This document shows positions 1 through 8,700 of a stretch of 51,554 bases of DNA, piece after piece. A model generated the notes under the pieces. The model was not told the origin of the DNA, did no database searches, and worked only from the letters and a program-made list of their open reading frames with translations. Made by a program: the position numbers and the translations under genes. Within the stretch, counting starts at the first letter, position 1. Each line of letters starts with the position of its first letter. Origin of the DNA: an uncultured Collinsella sp. (lineage in GTDB: Bacteria > Actinomycetota > Coriobacteriia > Coriobacteriales > Coriobacteriaceae); assembly GCA_902472315.1 (NCBI GenBank), contig CABRNM010000011.1:1-51554 (forward strand), written 5' to 3'.

Positions 1-1
1 C

Positions 2-655
2 CAGCCCCTGGCCCCGACCCGCGAGGGCTACACCTTCGCCGGCTGGACCTACGACAGCAAGGGCAAGGACCCGGTCGACTTCAGCAAGCCCGTCCAGGGC
101 GGCGGCGACCACGTGACGTTCTACGCTCAGTGGACCAAGGATAAGGGCGCTGACGAGAACGTCAAGGACGTCCTCTACTTCGCCAACGGCGGCACGTTCT
201 TCGACGGCAACGAGACGCTCCAGGGCGTGACCGACGGCGAGGGCGTCGCCCGCCAGCCCCTGGCCCCGACCCGCGAGGGCTACACCTTCGCCGGCTGGAC
301 CTACGACAGCAAGGGCACCGATCCGGTCGACTTCAGCAAGCCGCTGGTCGGCGGCGGCGACCATGCTACCCTGTTCGCCCAGTGGACCGAGGACAAGGGG
401 GCTGACGTTGACGAGAACAAGAACGTCAAGGATGTCCTCTACTTCGCCAACGGTGGTGTATTCTTTGACGGTAATGTGACGCTCCAGGGCGTTACTGATT
501 CCGACGGCGTCGCCCGCCAGCCCCTGGCACCGACCCGCGAGGGCTACACCTTCGCCGGCTGGACCTATGACTCCGAGGGTACCGATCCCGTCGACTTCAG
601 CAAGCCCGTCCAGGGCGGCGGCGACCACGTGACGTTCTACGCTCAGTGGACCAAG
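2..655 (+). repeat. In-frame tandem repeats within the surface protein gene
   Basis: The same coding block begins at 2, 254 and 518, giving repeat periods of 252 and 264 bases. The longer period reflects a 12-base in-frame insertion (KGADVDENKN versus KGADEN). Nucleotide identity between copies is high, so copy number could change by recombination. Confidence 0.85.
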
Positions 656-1087
656 AACGAGACGCCCGCTGTCCAGACCCACAAGGTCAATTTCTATGTT
701 GATGGTTCCACCACTACGGTTGAGGTCGAGGACGGCAAGACTGTTGCTCAGCCCAGCGATCCTTCCGTCGACGGCTTCAACTTTGTCGGCTGGTCTTCTT
801 CCAAGGAGTCCTTCAAGAAGTTTGACTTCTCTACTCCTATCACCGAGGACACCACTGTCTATGCTTTCTTTACCGCTAAGACGCCCAAGTCCGAGACTTT
901 GAAGAAGGATGAGGGCAAGAAGCAGGTTGCTGCTGACAAGAAGGACGAGGCTAAGGCCGAGAAGAAGGACGAGGCTGCCCTTGCTTCCACTGGCGACCCG
1001 ACCTTCGTTGTGACCTCCGCTGCCGCCCTTACCGGTGCCGTGGCTGTCGCTGTGGGCATGTACATGACCAAGCGTCGCGAGCACTAA
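2..1087 (+). CDS. Cell-wall surface protein with InlB-type B repeats (5' truncated)
   Basis: The reading frame is open from the first complete codon of the window, so the true start lies upstream. It encodes at least three near-identical repeats of about 84-88 residues, each containing 'EGYTFAGWTY', 'DPVDFSKP' and 'FYAQWT', which is the Listeria-Bacteroides repeat (Flg_new / InlB B-repeat) pattern. A fourth, diverged repeat has 'FNFVGWSS'. A Lys/Glu/Asp-rich spacer follows (about residues 265-295 counted from the internal ATG at 113). The C-terminus has an LPxTG-like sequence 'LASTGD', a hydrophobic stretch and the positive tail 'MTKRREH', so the protein is probably anchored by sortase. The family is usually adhesin-like. 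No sortase gene is in the window. Function beyond surface exposure is unknown. Confidence 0.85.
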   Translation, partial: QPLAPTREGYTFAGWTYDSKGKDPVDFSKPVQGGGDHVTFYAQWTKDKGADENVKDVLYFANGGTFFDGNETLQGVTDGEGVARQPLAPTREGYTFAGWTYDSKGTDPVDFSKPLVGGGDHATLFAQWTEDKGADVDENKNVKDVLYFANGGVFFDGNVTLQGVTDSDGVARQPLAPTREGYTFAGWTYDSEGTDPVDFSKPVQGGGDHVTFYAQWTKNETPAVQTHKVNFYVDGSTTTVEVEDGKTVAQPSDPSVDGFNFVGWSSSKESFKKFDFSTPITEDTTVYAFFTAKTPKSETLKKDEGKKQVAADKKDEAKAEKKDEAALASTGDPTFVVTSAAALTGAVAVAVGMYMTKRREH

Positions 1088-1133
1088 TCACTTCTAGTGT
1101 TTACCTCCGGGCTTAATTAGCCCAAACCTGATA

Positions 1134-1166
1134 GCCGCGTGGGGACCAGACCCCCACGCGGCTTTT
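1134..1166 (+). terminator. Rho-independent terminator of the surface protein gene
   Basis: An 11-bp perfect stem (GCCGCGTGGGG with CCCCACGCGGC), a 7-nt loop and a T-rich tail, 47 bases after the stop codon. Confidence 0.85.
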
Positions 1167-1231
1167 ATGTTTTAGTTATCTTGCTGAGTTTTGTCGGCTC
1201 CTGCATCCGTTTTTAGATGTCCACGTCATAT

Positions 1232-1270
1232 AAAGGGGCGCTGCTGCGATGTGCGCAGCAGCGCCCCTTT
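1232..1270. terminator. Bidirectional terminator between convergent genes
   Basis: A perfect 17-bp stem (AAAGGGGCGCTGCTGCG and its complement) around a 5-nt loop, ending in TTT on both strands. It sits between the plus-strand surface gene and the minus-strand FHA gene that stops at 1300, so it probably ends transcripts from both sides. Confidence 0.75.
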
Positions 1271-1299
1271 GCGTTGATTCTTATTGTGTGAGCTCGGCC

Positions 1300-2289
1300 C
1301 TAGGCCAGCGCGCGTACGTTTGAGGAGATCTTCAGCACCAAAAACTCGGTCGAGGAACCCAGCATGAGCAGGTCTCCGTCGTGGATGGGAATCTGCTTGT
1401 CCTCGTCATCGGCGGAGCGCAGCGAGCGTGGCTTTTCGATAACGGTGGTCACGCCACTGCGTGTTACCAGCACCGTTCCATTGGTGGAGTGAAGGCCGCT
1501 TGCGAGCCATGTGCCGTTAGAAAACGTTACACGCAGGTGCCGACGGGATACATCGGGTCCTACATTGGTGATGGCGTTTCGGTCGCGTGCAAAAGAACCT
1601 AGTACCGTACCCTCGGGATCGAGACTCAAGGGATAGATCGGCGGCAAGGCCGAGCCATCTTTCGCAAGCCTGAGAAGTCCCAGCTTTGCAGGAGGCTCGT
1701 TGACCTTGCGGTTAGTGCCCTGCGTCTGGACGGCCTCGGCGGTTTCGAGCGTGCCAAAGGTCTGGGCTAGTTGCGTTATGGCGAAGTCTTTGACCTCTGA
1801 GGCGGCGGCATTGGGATCGGCGAGGCATCCGCAGACCGTTAGCGCAAGGAGCTCCAAAAGGCGCCGATCGCTTTGCTTGAGACCCGGTATGACGGCGATG
1901 CGGTCAAAGATATTGCGCAGGATGGAACCATCGAGACCCCAGTGGCCTAACGATTTTGCCATACGCTCAAGGGCACGAGTCGTTATGGTTTGCTGGCGAG
2001 CGTTGGTGGCCGCCGGACTGCTACCGCTGCCGATTTTTACAGCGGCAGCCAAGTTCTTGACACTCTGCGAAAAATCAGCAAACATCTCGGGGTCGATTTT
2101 GTCGGTACCCGGAACGACGTGCACCACGCGTCGCGATAGAAACGTCTTTTCGGTAATGCGAAACCTTGGGGCCGGTTTGGAGCCCATCGGCTTGTCCGAA
2201 ATCAGGATGCGCGCCGCTTCTCGATTGTTGATCTGAAGGTCGCACTTAAGGAAATCAAAGAGCACCTCGGAAGGTGTTTCCGCACGCAT
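1300..2289 (-). CDS. FHA-domain protein 1
   Basis: 329 residues. The C-terminal third is a forkhead-associated domain, the phosphothreonine-binding module, with the conserved 'GSFARDRN', 'SRRHL' and 'STNGT' blocks. The N-terminal two thirds (starting 'MRAETPSEVLFDFLK') resembles the N-terminus of the FHA protein at 4478-5434, so the two are paralogues. The chosen ATG follows an AAAGGAG ribosome binding site; the longer frame to 2391 would run into the kinase gene. It lies 35 bases downstream of the kinase gene on the same strand and is probably co-transcribed, which suggests it reads the kinase's phosphorylation marks. No membrane segment is visible. The N-terminal domain is not recognised. 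Confidence 0.85.
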   Translation of the reverse strand: MRAETPSEVLFDFLKCDLQINNREAARILISDKPMGSKPAPRFRITEKTFLSRRVVHVVPGTDKIDPEMFADFSQSVKNLAAAVKIGSGSSPAATNARQQTITTRALERMAKSLGHWGLDGSILRNIFDRIAVIPGLKQSDRRLLELLALTVCGCLADPNAAASEVKDFAITQLAQTFGTLETAEAVQTQGTNRKVNEPPAKLGLLRLAKDGSALPPIYPLSLDPEGTVLGSFARDRNAITNVGPDVSRRHLRVTFSNGTWLASGLHSTNGTVLVTRSGVTTVIEKPRSLRSADDEDKQIPIHDGDLLMLGSSTEFLVLKISSNVRALA

Positions 2290-2324
2290 GATGCGAGACT
2301 CCTTTCTGGTATCCGGTGAAGGTG

Positions 2325-4334
2325 TTAGATGCAAAAGCCGGGTAGGACATAGGTCTTTTGGTCTGGAGCGTTTCCGGGCGTTGCCCAGCAAAACACGTCG
2401 CCGTCTTTTCCAACGCGGTTAAAGTACGTCGAGTCGGCGCCCTCGCTGCAGTCGGCGCTGGGGGTGCGCTCCCAGTAGCAGATCTTTTTGCCGGCGACGG
2501 TGCGGATCATGGTATCGTTGGTGGTCAGGCCGCTTACGCTCTGCTCGCGATAGAGCTGGTACTGATCGCCTTCTCCGCTGTAGAGGGCAGAAAGGTACTC
2601 GCTGCCATCTGCGAACGTTTCGGGCGACTGGTAGCCGCACAGCTCGCTCATGGACGGTAGCCAGAGCATGTCGTCGGTGGCGGTGATGCTGGAGGCGTCT
2701 TTGGTGCCGCCGGTGTTGTTGGTGAGCTTTCGCACCGAGCGAATCTGATTACGGAGATTGTCGGGCAGCGTAGCCATGCCCTTGTCCGCCAACCATTCAC
2801 GAAGCGACGATTGCTCCCAACCACCCGTTGCGGCGCTGTCATTTACAGCGCGCATAGCGATGGGGGTGCGGAACATAAAGGTGATGCCCGCAGGGAGGCC
2901 GTCATCGGTGAGCGTGTCTGCCTTAAAGCCAACGATCTGGATTTGTGCCTTGGTCCCGTCGGAAAGCCTGACAGTCTTGGTGTTCTCGTTTTCGAGCGAC
3001 TGCTTGCTGTTTACCAGGTGGTAGGTTTCGGCAATCTCGAGCGCGTTTTTGTTGGAAGATGTCTCTTGGATTTTGCGGGAGATCAGGGCGAGTTCTTCCC
3101 AGGTGTAATCGTCGAGTGACGGCTTGATGCCGTGCGCCAGGTCGATAAACCCCCAGCATCCCGTGGCAATGGCAGAGCCTGCTATGCCGGCAACGCAGAC
3201 GCTGCCGAGCGCGAGCGCAGCGCGACGCGAGATGACTGGGTGACGCGTCTGAGCCTTGTCGGAGCCGGAAGGCTTCGGTTGCTGGCTAAAGTCGATCGGG
3301 GTGGGCAGCGGCGTGCGCGGCTCAAAATCGATGTCTTTAATCCAGGCATCGAGCTTGCCGACAATCGTAGACAGCGGCGCGCGCTGGGACTGCTCGTTAT
3401 GGATACCGCTCATAATGACATCGACAAGCATTTGGTCGCCGGGTACGCGTGCCTCAAGCGGCTCGAGCTCGTGCTCGATCTTGTACAGGTAGGGCGACTG
3501 GTCCATATGCTCGTTTAGGCGATATGGCGTGTGACCGGCATAGAGCGTGTAGAGTATGCTGCAGAGCTCGTATGTATCGATGCTGGGCGACGTGCGTAGC
3601 GGCGCCAGCTCGGGGATGTCGTTGGAGAGCATCTCGGGTGGGGCGAACTCGGGGGTGCCGTTGCGCCAGATGCCGGTGGACATGGTAAACGAGGGGTCTG
3701 AGCGCTTGATGCTCGAGCTGCCCAGATCGACTAGGCAAAGGTTAAAACTGCAGTGTGCAATCTGCTGGGCAAGGGACCGGCGCGTCGTGCGAATAATGAT
3801 GTTGCGCAAGGAGATATCACGGTGCGCAAACGGCGCATCGAGCTTTTGGGCACCCAGGAGAATCTCTCCCAGGCGTTTTCCAATCGCGGGGACGGTGTTT
3901 GCGGGAATGTGGCCGCCCTCGGCGGGGTCGGTTAGCTCTGCCGCAGCATCGCGAAGGGGCAGGCCTTCAATCCACTCCATAAGGATGGCCGGTACGGAGC
4001 CGGTATAGCCGTAGCCATAGGTTTTGGGAAAGCCGCCCAACAGTGAGACGGCTGCAAGATTGCGATACTCCTCGGTAAGCGTCTTGATGCCCGAGGGGCT
4101 GACGGCGGAGCCGTTTTCATCACAGCCGCTGAGGGGCCATAGCGTTTTGAGCGCAAAGGTCTCGCCCTCGGTGTTGGCGACCTTGCGAAGATGGTGGGAA
4201 CCGCCGCCGACTGCCCCGCAATCCAAAAGGGTGGTAAAGCGGCGAATGGTATCGGAGTCTTCGGTGGTCGCAAACATGGCGTTTGGTTCAAAGGGGGACA
4301 ACGCGATGATATCCATGTCCGTGTCGTACGTCAC
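2325..4334 (-). CDS. Membrane Ser/Thr protein kinase with DUF6273-like C-terminal domain
   Basis: 669 residues. The kinase domain covers about residues 35-335: a glycine-rich loop (GAVGGGS), the ATP-anchoring Lys63 in 'FALKTL', the catalytic loop 'HRDISLRN' at 171-178, and 'APPEM' at 231. The metal-binding motif is DLG (203-205) rather than DFG. A single transmembrane segment lies at about 372-395. The outer C-terminal part has 'SLREWL' and 'MLWLPSMSEL', typical of the DUF6273 family found on secreted and surface proteins. The start is a GTG, 8 bases after AAAGGA; a later ATG (MDIIAL) is possible. The gene lies between two FHA genes. The layout suggests an outside sensor domain, an inside kinase and FHA readers. 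The signal and substrates are unknown. Confidence 0.85.
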   Translation of the reverse strand: MTYDTDMDIIALSPFEPNAMFATTEDSDTIRRFTTLLDCGAVGGGSHHLRKVANTEGETFALKTLWPLSGCDENGSAVSPSGIKTLTEEYRNLAAVSLLGGFPKTYGYGYTGSVPAILMEWIEGLPLRDAAAELTDPAEGGHIPANTVPAIGKRLGEILLGAQKLDAPFAHRDISLRNIIIRTTRRSLAQQIAHCSFNLCLVDLGSSSIKRSDPSFTMSTGIWRNGTPEFAPPEMLSNDIPELAPLRTSPSIDTYELCSILYTLYAGHTPYRLNEHMDQSPYLYKIEHELEPLEARVPGDQMLVDVIMSGIHNEQSQRAPLSTIVGKLDAWIKDIDFEPRTPLPTPIDFSQQPKPSGSDKAQTRHPVISRRAALALGSVCVAGIAGSAIATGCWGFIDLAHGIKPSLDDYTWEELALISRKIQETSSNKNALEIAETYHLVNSKQSLENENTKTVRLSDGTKAQIQIVGFKADTLTDDGLPAGITFMFRTPIAMRAVNDSAATGGWEQSSLREWLADKGMATLPDNLRNQIRSVRKLTNNTGGTKDASSITATDDMLWLPSMSELCGYQSPETFADGSEYLSALYSGEGDQYQLYREQSVSGLTTNDTMIRTVAGKKICYWERTPSADCSEGADSTYFNRVGKDGDVFCWATPGNAPDQKTYVLPGFCI

Positions 4335-4405
4335 GGGACAATCCTTTCGAGAAAAAGTGCATAGCGATAATGTTAGTGAAAAGGTAGCGCAACCGTTGCC
4401 TTAAT

Positions 4406-4453
4406 CGAAAAGGTGCCGTTATTTTCATGGGATAATGCAAATAACGGCACCTT
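4406..4453 (-). terminator. Terminator after FHA protein 2
   Basis: A 15-bp stem (AAGGTGCCGTTATTT with AAATAACGGCACCTT) around a 14-nt loop, followed on the minus strand by TTTT. It separates the upstream FHA gene (stop at 4478) from the kinase gene, so the kinase needs its own promoter in 4335-4405 or relies on read-through. Confidence 0.8.
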
Positions 4454-4477
4454 GTGCGTCGAAGATGTGTGGGAGGG

Positions 4478-5434
4478 CTAGTCTGTGATGCGAATGACCA
4501 AGAAGCGCGTCGTGGCGCCCAAGCAGAGCGTATCTCCGTTGTGAATCTCGACGGGCGCATTGGCAAAGTTGGCAGGGCGCCCGCGTTTGGGCGGTTCGAT
4601 AGCCTGTCGGCAGCGGTCGACGCCCGAGATCAAAAACGATCCGTTGGTGGAGCCGAGGCCCTGCGCAAGCCAGCGTCCGTCTTGGAGCCAAATGCGCAGG
4701 TGCTGACGCGAGACATCGGAATCGACGTCGGTGATGGCGTTCTCGTCGCCCGTCAGCGACCCGATAATGCTGCCCACCGGGTCCGTGGTAAGGGGGCGCA
4801 GCGGCGGTCGTGCCGAGTTGCCCACGACGCGCAGCAGCCCCAGGCGAATGTCTCCCGTGGGGCGCGCGGTTGTCGAGAAAAACGAGGTGACGGTCGTCTC
4901 GACCGTGCCGAGTGTCGAGAGCATCTGGTCGGACACAAAGGACTCGGTGTATTCGATGGCGCGGGCGGGGTCGCCAAGGCAGCCGGTAACGATAAAAAAG
5001 ACCAGATGGATGTAGAGGCGACCTTTGATGTCGCTATCGTCAGCGGTCTCGATGCGCTCGACGCCGTTTCTAAAGAGCATGCCGTCGACGCCGCAATTGG
5101 TAAGGGCATCCTGCATGTCTGGGACACACGACTCCATGTAGCGTTTAGCGACCTTGCTCAGCGATTGGGGGTCGGAGCCTCGGTTTTGCATGATGAGGTT
5201 GAGTATCTGGCGCGCACTTTGTTCAAAGGGCGCAAACAGCGGCTCGGGAAGGTCACCGGGTTTGGCGTGAACGATTTCGCGTGAGATAAACGACGGGACC
5301 GTCAAGCGTTCGGAGATGAGGCGTCCACCGTAACGGGCGTTGCCGGCCATGAGAATTTGCGCGGCGTTACCGTTGTTGATGCGACCGAGTGACTTGAGTC
5401 CGGCGTACAGTGCACAAGATGGAGTGTCGGCCAT
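4478..5434 (-). CDS. FHA-domain protein 2
   Basis: 318 residues from the ATG after a purine-rich GGAGGGGGGGG ribosome binding site; an upstream ATG at 5488 is possible but has a weaker context. The C-terminal FHA domain has 'GSLTGDENA', 'SRQHLRIW' and 'STNGSFL'. The N-terminal region (YAGLKSLGRINNGNAAQILM...) aligns in outline with that of the FHA protein at 1300-2289. With the kinase between them, the three genes look like one phospho-signalling unit. The run of eight G residues in the Shine-Dalgarno region is unusual and could vary in length. The partner proteins are unknown. Confidence 0.82.
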   Translation of the reverse strand: MADTPSCALYAGLKSLGRINNGNAAQILMAGNARYGGRLISERLTVPSFISREIVHAKPGDLPEPLFAPFEQSARQILNLIMQNRGSDPQSLSKVAKRYMESCVPDMQDALTNCGVDGMLFRNGVERIETADDSDIKGRLYIHLVFFIVTGCLGDPARAIEYTESFVSDQMLSTLGTVETTVTSFFSTTARPTGDIRLGLLRVVGNSARPPLRPLTTDPVGSIIGSLTGDENAITDVDSDVSRQHLRIWLQDGRWLAQGLGSTNGSFLISGVDRCRQAIEPPKRGRPANFANAPVEIHNGDTLCLGATTRFLVIRITD

Positions 5435-5755
5435 TTGTTTTACCCCCCCCTCCTCAAAAAGTGACATTGAATACGTAAGCATGGTCAATTATAGGCGCTT
5501 TGTAGCTCGAAATGATCGCCAGGGGGTGTGGACGATGTAAATCGCTGCCGGAAGGCAGCAAATCAAAAAGCGGAGAGCGGATTAATAAGCTGGGAAAACG
5601 CGTTAGCAAGACCGTTGTGGGCAACATTTGGCATGATGTCGCTTTGGCTTTTGGTCACGGGGGCGTGCGGTACCATAAACGTTAATGAACTTTGACGAAC
5701 GACCCGCCGAGCTTGCCTCGGCGGGCTTTTGGCGTTGCGATGCCGGAGGAACAGC
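5435..5755. other. Intergenic region between divergent FHA gene and mfd
   Basis: About 320 bases without a convincing gene. It holds a short hairpin with GCTGCC/GGCAGC arms near 5548 and, just before mfd, a strong terminator-like hairpin (listed separately). It should contain divergent promoters, but I could not assign them firmly. Confidence 0.5.
5703..5730 (+). terminator. Terminator-like hairpin in the mfd leader
   Basis: A perfect 9-bp stem (CCCGCCGAG with CTCGGCGGG), a 5-nt loop, then CTTTT. It ends about 25 bases before the mfd start codon, although no plus-strand gene lies upstream in the preceding several kilobases. It is either an attenuator of mfd or the end of a small transcript. 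Confidence 0.65.
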
Positions 5756-8700
5756 ATGCTCATTCACCGTATAGCCGCGCAGCTCTACACTGCCGAGGCA
5801 CTGCAAACCGTCGAGGCCGGGCTCGATGCTGGCGAGGACGTGACGCTGGCCGTGTCTCAGTCGGGTCGCACGCTTATGGCCGCCGCCCAGTTTGCGCGTC
5901 GTCCGCGCCCCACGGTCTACATCGTGAGCGGCGAGGATGCGGCCGATCGCGCCGCACGCAGTCTGGCCGCCTATGTGGGCCTGGCGCACGTGTGCCGCTT
6001 TCCCGAGCGCAAGGACTATCCGTGGCGCGAGCAGGCGCCCGACGACGCCGTGGTGGCGCAGCGCTGCGAGGCTCTGGGGCGCATCGTGCGCGGGGACAAC
6101 TGCATCATGGTCGCCTCGGCCCGCGCGCTGCTGCGCTGCGTGCCGCCGGTCGAGAGTCGCTATTGGGAGTCCACTACTTTTGCGGTGGGCGAGGAGATTC
6201 CCTTTGACGAGGTGCCGCAGCGTCTGGTGGGCATGGGCTACGCCAATGCCGGCGCCGCCGACGCGCCCGGCCTGTTCCGCGTGCACGGCGACACCGTCGA
6301 GGTGTTCCCCGCGCAGGAGAAGGCGCCCGTGCGCATCGAGTTCTTTGGCGACGAGATTGACCGCATCCGCCGCATGGTGAGCTCCACGGGCCAGACCATC
6401 GGCAACGAGGACAGTATCGAGATCTTCCCCTGCCGTGAGCTGGCGCTTACCGACGAGGCCGTTCACAACATGCACGTGGCGCTCTACCGCGCAAGCCAGG
6501 ACGACAGCAAGTTGGCGGCGCTGCTCGAGATGGTGGATGCGCGCATCGTCACGCCTGAGCTCGACCGCTTTTTGCCGGTGATGTACGGCCAGACCGTGAG
6601 CCCGCTGTCGCACGTGAGCGGCAAGGCGCTCGTGGTGCTGTCCGAGCCGCGCTCGCTGTTCGACGATTGCCTGCGCGCCTACGAAGATATCGAGGCGCGT
6701 GCCGGCGAGGCGGGGGTCGACCGTCTGGACGGCCTGTACGTGCGCGTCCAGCAACTCGACTTTGGCTCCCAGCAACGCCTGAACTATGTGAGCATCATCC
6801 GTGCCGGCGGTGCGGTGACGGCCGAGCTCAAGATTGAGCAGCCTGCCATCGCAGGCTCGGACAACCGTTTCATGACGCGCATCCAGGAGGTCGTGGGTAA
6901 GCGCTATGCCTGCGTGTTTGCCATCCCCGACCGCGGTGCGCGCGAGTCGATGGAGCTTACCTTTGGCGACGAGGGCATTACCTTTGAGGAATCGCTGACC
7001 GCGGCGCCCGAAAATGCCGGCGCTATTGGCGACCGTGTGCGCGTGGCAGCGGCGGATTCCGCCGATCGTGCCGCACGCCAGGAGGCCCATGCTTCCATTC
7101 GCGAGCGTCGCGCCGACGCGCTCAACGCCCGCTCGCTCGAGGCGGGCGCCGCGCAGGCTGCCGCCGGAGCCGCTGTGCCCACCATCTCGCGCGGGCGTGT
7201 GACCTTTGTGGACGCGGCCCTGCCGCAGGGCGTGGTGGTGCCCGACGCCAATTTGGCCGTGTTCTCGATCGCCGACCTCAACGCCCGCATGGATGCCAAC
7301 CGCGCGCGTAGCCGCCGCAAGGTTGACATTACACAGATTACCTTCCCGTTTAAGCCGGGTGACTACGTCGTTCATGCCACCCACGGCATCGCGCTCTTTA
7401 GCGAGATTGCGCGCCAGGAAGTGGGCGGCAAGGAACGCGACTACTTTTTGCTGGAATATGCCGATGGCGACAAGCTCTACGTGCCGTTGGAGCAGGTCGA
7501 CCGCATCACGCGCTACGTTGGCCCCGACGGTGACAAGCCGCGTCTGACCAGGCTCAACACCGCCGACTGGACGCGGGCTACCAACAAGGCGCGCAAGAAT
7601 GCCAAAAAGCTGGCGTTTGACCTGGTCGACCTCTATACGCGCCGCTCGTCGATTACCGGTATCGCCTGTCCGCCCGATACGCCCGAGCAGATCGAGATGG
7701 AGGAGAGCTTCCCCTACGACGAGACGCGTGACCAGCTGGAGGCTATCGCCGACATCAAGGCCGACATGGAGGCGCCCAAGCCCATGGACCGCCTGCTGTG
7801 CGGCGACGTGGGCTTTGGCAAGACCGAGGTCGCCCTGCGCGCGGCCTTTAAGTGCGTGGACTCCGGCCGCCAGGTCATGGTGCTCTGCCCCACGACCATT
7901 CTGGCCCAACAGCACTACGAGACCTTCTTTGAGCGCTTTGCCCCGTTTGGCCTGGAGGTCGAGGTACTCAGCCGCTTCCGCACGCCGGCGCAGCAAAAGC
8001 GCGCGCTCAAGGCGTTTGCCGAGGGCACGATTGACGTGCTCATCGGCACGCACCGTCTGCTTTCGGCCGACGTGAACCCCAAGAACCTGGGCCTGGTGAT
8101 CATCGACGAGGAGCAGCGCTTTGGTGTGCAGCACAAGGAGCAGCTCAAAAACCTGCGCGAGCAAATCGACGTGCTCACGCTCTCGGCAACGCCGATTCCG
8201 CGAACCATGCAGATGGCCACGAGCGGCGTGCGCGACATGAGCCTGATCACCACACCGCCGACCGGGCGTCGTCCCGTGATCGTACACGTGGGGGAGTACG
8301 ACCCCGACGTGGTGAGTGCGGCGATTCGCCTGGAGGTGGGCCGCGGCGGTCAGGTGTACTACGTGTCCAACCGCGTCAAGACCATCGACGATGCCGTGGC
8401 GCGCGTGCACGAGGCTGCGCCCGAAGCGCGCGTGGGCGTGGCGCACGGCAAGATGAGCCCGCGCGAGGTCGAGGACGTGATGATCGAGTTCGCGACCAAA
8501 AAGATCGACGTGCTTATCGCCACGACCATCGTGGAGAGCGGCATCGACAACGCGACCGCCAACACGCTCATCATCGAGGACTCGCAGCGTCTGGGTCTGG
8601 CACAGCTCTACCAGCTTAAGGGCCGCGTGGGCCGCTCGGCCACGCAGGCATACGCGTACTTTATGTTCCCGGGCGAGCTGCCGCTCACCGAGGAAGCCAC

